This document shows positions 6,333 to 8,402 of a stretch of DNA of 8,402 bases, piece by piece. Both the position numbers and the translations under genes were made by a program. The notes under the pieces were generated by a model that was given only the letters and a program-made list of their open reading frames with translations, ran no database searches and was not told where the DNA came from. Positions within the stretch are counted from its first letter, which is position 1, and every line of letters begins with the position of its first letter. Source of the DNA: an uncultured Flavobacteriales bacterium (GTDB lineage Bacteria; Bacteroidota; Bacteroidia; Flavobacteriales; BACL11); the NCBI GenBank assembly GCA_950069165.1, contig CATMIT010000062.1, positions 1 through 8,402 of the forward strand. The letters are read 5' to 3'.

Positions 6333-6932
6333 TTAAAAATAAAAAATCAAGAATTCAGCACCTACTCCTACTACAAAACCTAAATAAACTTGTTTGAGAC
6401 TATGTGCATTTTCATTAACTCTTGCAAAACCAACTAATCCGGCACAAAATAAAAGTGTAATTATTAAAAATATATTGCCTCCGAAAAGAGTGTGAATTGC
6501 CAAAAAAGCCCCTAATACACCACCAATTCCTAGCATATGCAAAGAAATTTTCCAGAAATTAGAGATAATAGCAGAAATTAGTAGAATAAGCATGGCTCCA
6601 AGCAAAAGTTGAATGACAACATAGTGAATATGAAGCACATCAAAAAGACGAAAAAGCAGATAATACCATCCTATTGCTAAAAGCAAAGGCCATCTTCTTT
6701 CCTCCCTATTTTCCATATAAATGGAAGTTACCAATTTGAGTTTTTTAAGTATGAATACGCTAAAAATAGGGAGCAGAAAAGTAAATATGAGAGTGAGTTT
6801 TATTATTTGTGTTTTTTGAGGAATACTCATAAACTCAGAAAATAAAGGAGAGAATGCAAATAAAAGAAAAATGGCATAAGTAGGCATGAAAATGGGGTGA
6901 AAAACAAAAGAAACTATTTTAGAAATTCGCAT
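6333..6932 (-). CDS. PAP2-like integral membrane protein, degenerate active site
   Basis: A 199-residue, very hydrophobic protein with about six membrane helices. The order of motifs resembles membrane PAP2 lipid phosphatases (KX6RP, PSGH, SRX5HX3D). A basic REERRWP (76-82) could stand for motif 1 and KISLHMLGIGG (128-138) for motif 2, with His132. R171-x5-H177 (RVNENAHSLKQ) has the right spacing for motif 3, but the Asp expected at 181 is Gln and the Ser before the Arg is Ala. If truly PAP2, it would act on phosphorylated lipids or isoprenoid carriers at the membrane. The missing Asp makes catalysis uncertain, and it may be a non-enzymatic relative. The ATG overlaps the rpoN stop by one base (TAATG), a sign of translational coupling, so it is almost certainly co-transcribed with rpoN and asnS. 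Membership in PAP2 is inference from motif spacing. Confidence 0.7.
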   Translation of the reverse strand: MRISKIVSFVFHPIFMPTYAIFLLFAFSPLFSEFMSIPQKTQIIKLTLIFTFLLPIFSVFILKKLKLVTSIYMENREERRWPLLLAIGWYYLLFRLFDVLHIHYVVIQLLLGAMLILLISAIISNFWKISLHMLGIGGVLGAFLAIHTLFGGNIFLIITLLFCAGLVGFARVNENAHSLKQVYLGFVVGVGAEFLIFYF

Positions 6933-8269
6933 TATAAAGATCTTCTTAATCTGGCAACAGGGATATTAAGTTGTTCTCTGTATTTTGCTACTGTTCTTCT
7001 AGCAATATGATATTCCTGTTTACCTAAAAGTTCAGCTAATTTCTCGTCATTTAAGGGCTGTTTTTTATCTTCCGATTCTAATATTTCTTTCAATTTTTCT
7101 TTTATTTCTTTAGTAGAAATTACCGTTCCATCCTCTTTGTGGTATGCCTCTGAGAAAAGTTCTTTCAAAAGAAAAGTGCCAAATGAAGTTTCTACATATT
7201 TGCTATTACTAACTCTGGAAATGGTAGAAATATCCATACTTACTATTTGTGCAATATCCATCAATTTCATTGGTTTCAAATCTTTTTCGTCACCACTAAT
7301 AAAATAATCATGCTGAAAATTAATGATGGCAGACATCACATTGTGTAAAGTATTTTCTCTTTGCTTGATGGCATCAGCAAACCATATGGCTGATTCAATC
7401 TTTTGTGTTATAAAATCTTTCACCTGTTTATCCTTTGTTTCGGTAAGCATTTTTTCATAGCTTTTATTTACAAAAACTTGTCGGTTGTTGCTTTTGTTCA
7501 ATTTCAAATTTAATTTTCCATCTATATAATTGATGCTGAAATCAGGTAAAATATAATTAGTCATTTCAGTGGAATTACTAAATGCGCTTCCCGGGTTAAG
7601 ATTTAGTTTTTCAACCTCTAGATACACTTGTTTTAGTTGGATTTTATTGATTTCTGACTTCCTAAAAATGGCATCAAAATTCTTTTTACTAAAGGGCTCA
7701 TAATAATTTTGTAGAACATCAATTGCTAACTGAATGCTTTTGGTTTTCTCTTTTGCTTTTAGCTGCAAAACAAGGCACTCTTGCATACTTTTTGCTCCTA
7801 CTCCAAAGGGTTCAAGTGTTTGTATTTTTTGCAAAATCCTTTCCAATTCCTTCTCGCTTACCTCAATATCTTGGTTGAGCAATAAATCATTTTCTATTAT
7901 ATATAAATCCCTTGTTAAAAAACCATTATCATCCAAACAGCCAATAAGATACTGGGCTAAATCATATTCTTGCTCCTCTAAGTTTAGCAATAAAAGCTGC
8001 TTTAAAAGCGCCTCATATAAACTCTCCTCTTTATCAGGAATTGGCGGTGGAGAATAGTCAGGATTATTTCTTTTGTAATATTGGTATTCCGTCAGAAAAT
8101 CGGATTCCTCTTCATCCACTATTTCCTCTTCCAAAGCAGGATTTTTTTCTAACTCTTCTTCAATTCTGCTTTCTAAGGATGTTAAAGGAGTTTGTAACAA
8201 ACCCAAAAATTGTATTTGTTTAGGCGATAGTTTTAATTGCTGATTTTGCTGTAATCTTTGCTTGTTCAT
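6932..8269 (-). CDS. rpoN: RNA polymerase sigma-54 factor
   Basis: A complete 445-residue sigma-54, somewhat shorter than E. coli RpoN (477). Region I, which blocks open-complex formation until an AAA+ activator acts, is residues 1-50 (Gln/Leu-rich, ending LEKNPALEEE). Region II (about 50-80) is acidic and proline-containing. The core-binding region follows, with the conserved LEPFGVGAKSMQECL at 152-166. A helix-turn-helix for the -12 element lies at about 335-360 (LMDIAQIVSMDISTISRVSNSKYVET), and the RpoN box ARRTVAKYRE at 423-432 (bases 6974-7003) reads the -24 element. The ATG at 8267-8269 follows the asnS stop after three bases that form a second in-frame TAA (TAATAAATG). The downstream membrane gene overlaps the stop by one base. 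No enhancer-binding activator and no -24/-12 promoter was noticed in the window, so its regulon cannot be told from here. Confidence 0.97.
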   Translation of the reverse strand: MNKQRLQQNQQLKLSPKQIQFLGLLQTPLTSLESRIEEELEKNPALEEEIVDEEESDFLTEYQYYKRNNPDYSPPPIPDKEESLYEALLKQLLLLNLEEQEYDLAQYLIGCLDDNGFLTRDLYIIENDLLLNQDIEVSEKELERILQKIQTLEPFGVGAKSMQECLVLQLKAKEKTKSIQLAIDVLQNYYEPFSKKNFDAIFRKSEINKIQLKQVYLEVEKLNLNPGSAFSNSTEMTNYILPDFSINYIDGKLNLKLNKSNNRQVFVNKSYEKMLTETKDKQVKDFITQKIESAIWFADAIKQRENTLHNVMSAIINFQHDYFISGDEKDLKPMKLMDIAQIVSMDISTISRVSNSKYVETSFGTFLLKELFSEAYHKEDGTVISTKEIKEKLKEILESEDKKQPLNDEKLAELLGKQEYHIARRTVAKYREQLNIPVARLRRSL

Positions 8270-8272
8270 TTA

Positions 8273-8402
8273 TTAAAATTCGGCATTCTGGGGAGTTCTT
8301 GGAAATGGAATTACATCTCTTATGTTTTTCATTCCTGTTACAAACATGATTAATCTCTCAAATCCTAATCCAAAACCAGAATGAACACAAGTCCCAAATT
8401 TT
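8273..8402 (-). CDS. asnS: Asparaginyl-tRNA synthetase, C-terminal end only
   Basis: The last 42 residues of a class II aminoacyl-tRNA synthetase, cut by the window edge. The reverse strand reads KFGTCVHSGFGLGFERL, followed by a tail VTGMKNIRDVIPFPRTPQNAEF and TAA at 8273-8275. GFGLGFERL is class II motif 3, whose Arg contacts ATP. The ending IRDVIPFPRTP is typical of the AsnRS/AspRS subclass, and the terminal NAEF and wording favour AsnRS. The enzyme charges tRNA-Asn with asparagine in the cytoplasm. It is the most upstream member visible of the asnS-rpoN-PAP2-like string, only three bases before rpoN, so sigma-54 expression probably depends on the promoter of this housekeeping gene or one further upstream. 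Confidence 0.93.
   Translation of the reverse strand, partial: KFGTCVHSGFGLGFERLIMFVTGMKNIRDVIPFPRTPQNAEF

Noticed and set aside
7734..8057. 107-residue open frame on the + strand, antisense to rpoN
   Set aside because: Same pattern as the other shadows: Ser/Phe/Lys-rich, no domain, and fully inside well-conserved rpoN sequence.

Overview
The window looks like an ordinary chromosomal stretch of an AT-rich member of the Bacteroidota, most likely a Cytophagales-type bacterium. Four things suggest this. Start codons lack Shine-Dalgarno sequences and sit in A/T-rich leaders. Two TAnnTTTG-type -7 boxes are present. asnS and rpoN are directly linked. There is also a two-copy DUF2061 protein. The lineage is inferred from these signs, not from a database search.

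Left part (1-2283, + strand): the 3' part of a PLP-dependent cystathionine gamma-synthase-type gene runs directly into a short-chain dehydrogenase that appears to start at TTG with no spacer. A 260-base AT-rich gap follows. Then come two small, related two-helix membrane proteins of unknown function. Each has its own TAnnTTTG-type promoter candidate, and a strong bidirectional hairpin terminator lies between them.

Middle (2291-5805): polA on the - strand is complete. Its 5' nuclease and polymerase motifs are intact, but every 3'-5' exonuclease catalytic residue is substituted, so this Pol I should not proofread. A rhomboid protease gene is divergent from polA across a 95-base intergenic region.

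Right part (5806-8402, - strand): a compact gene string reads asnS (only its 3' end is in the window), then rpoN (sigma-54), then a degenerate PAP2-like membrane protein, then a double DUF2061 membrane protein. The first three are separated by 3 bases and by a 1-base TAATG overlap, which points to one operon with translational coupling. The DUF2061 gene follows after 44 bases and ends exactly where the rhomboid gene ends, stop codon against stop codon.

I see no CRISPR array, tRNA, rRNA, insertion sequence or phage module. I do not see a clearly new multi-gene system. The most notable observations are the exonuclease-dead Pol I, the duplicated promoter-plus-gene unit of tiny membrane proteins, and the PAP2-like protein coupled to sigma-54.
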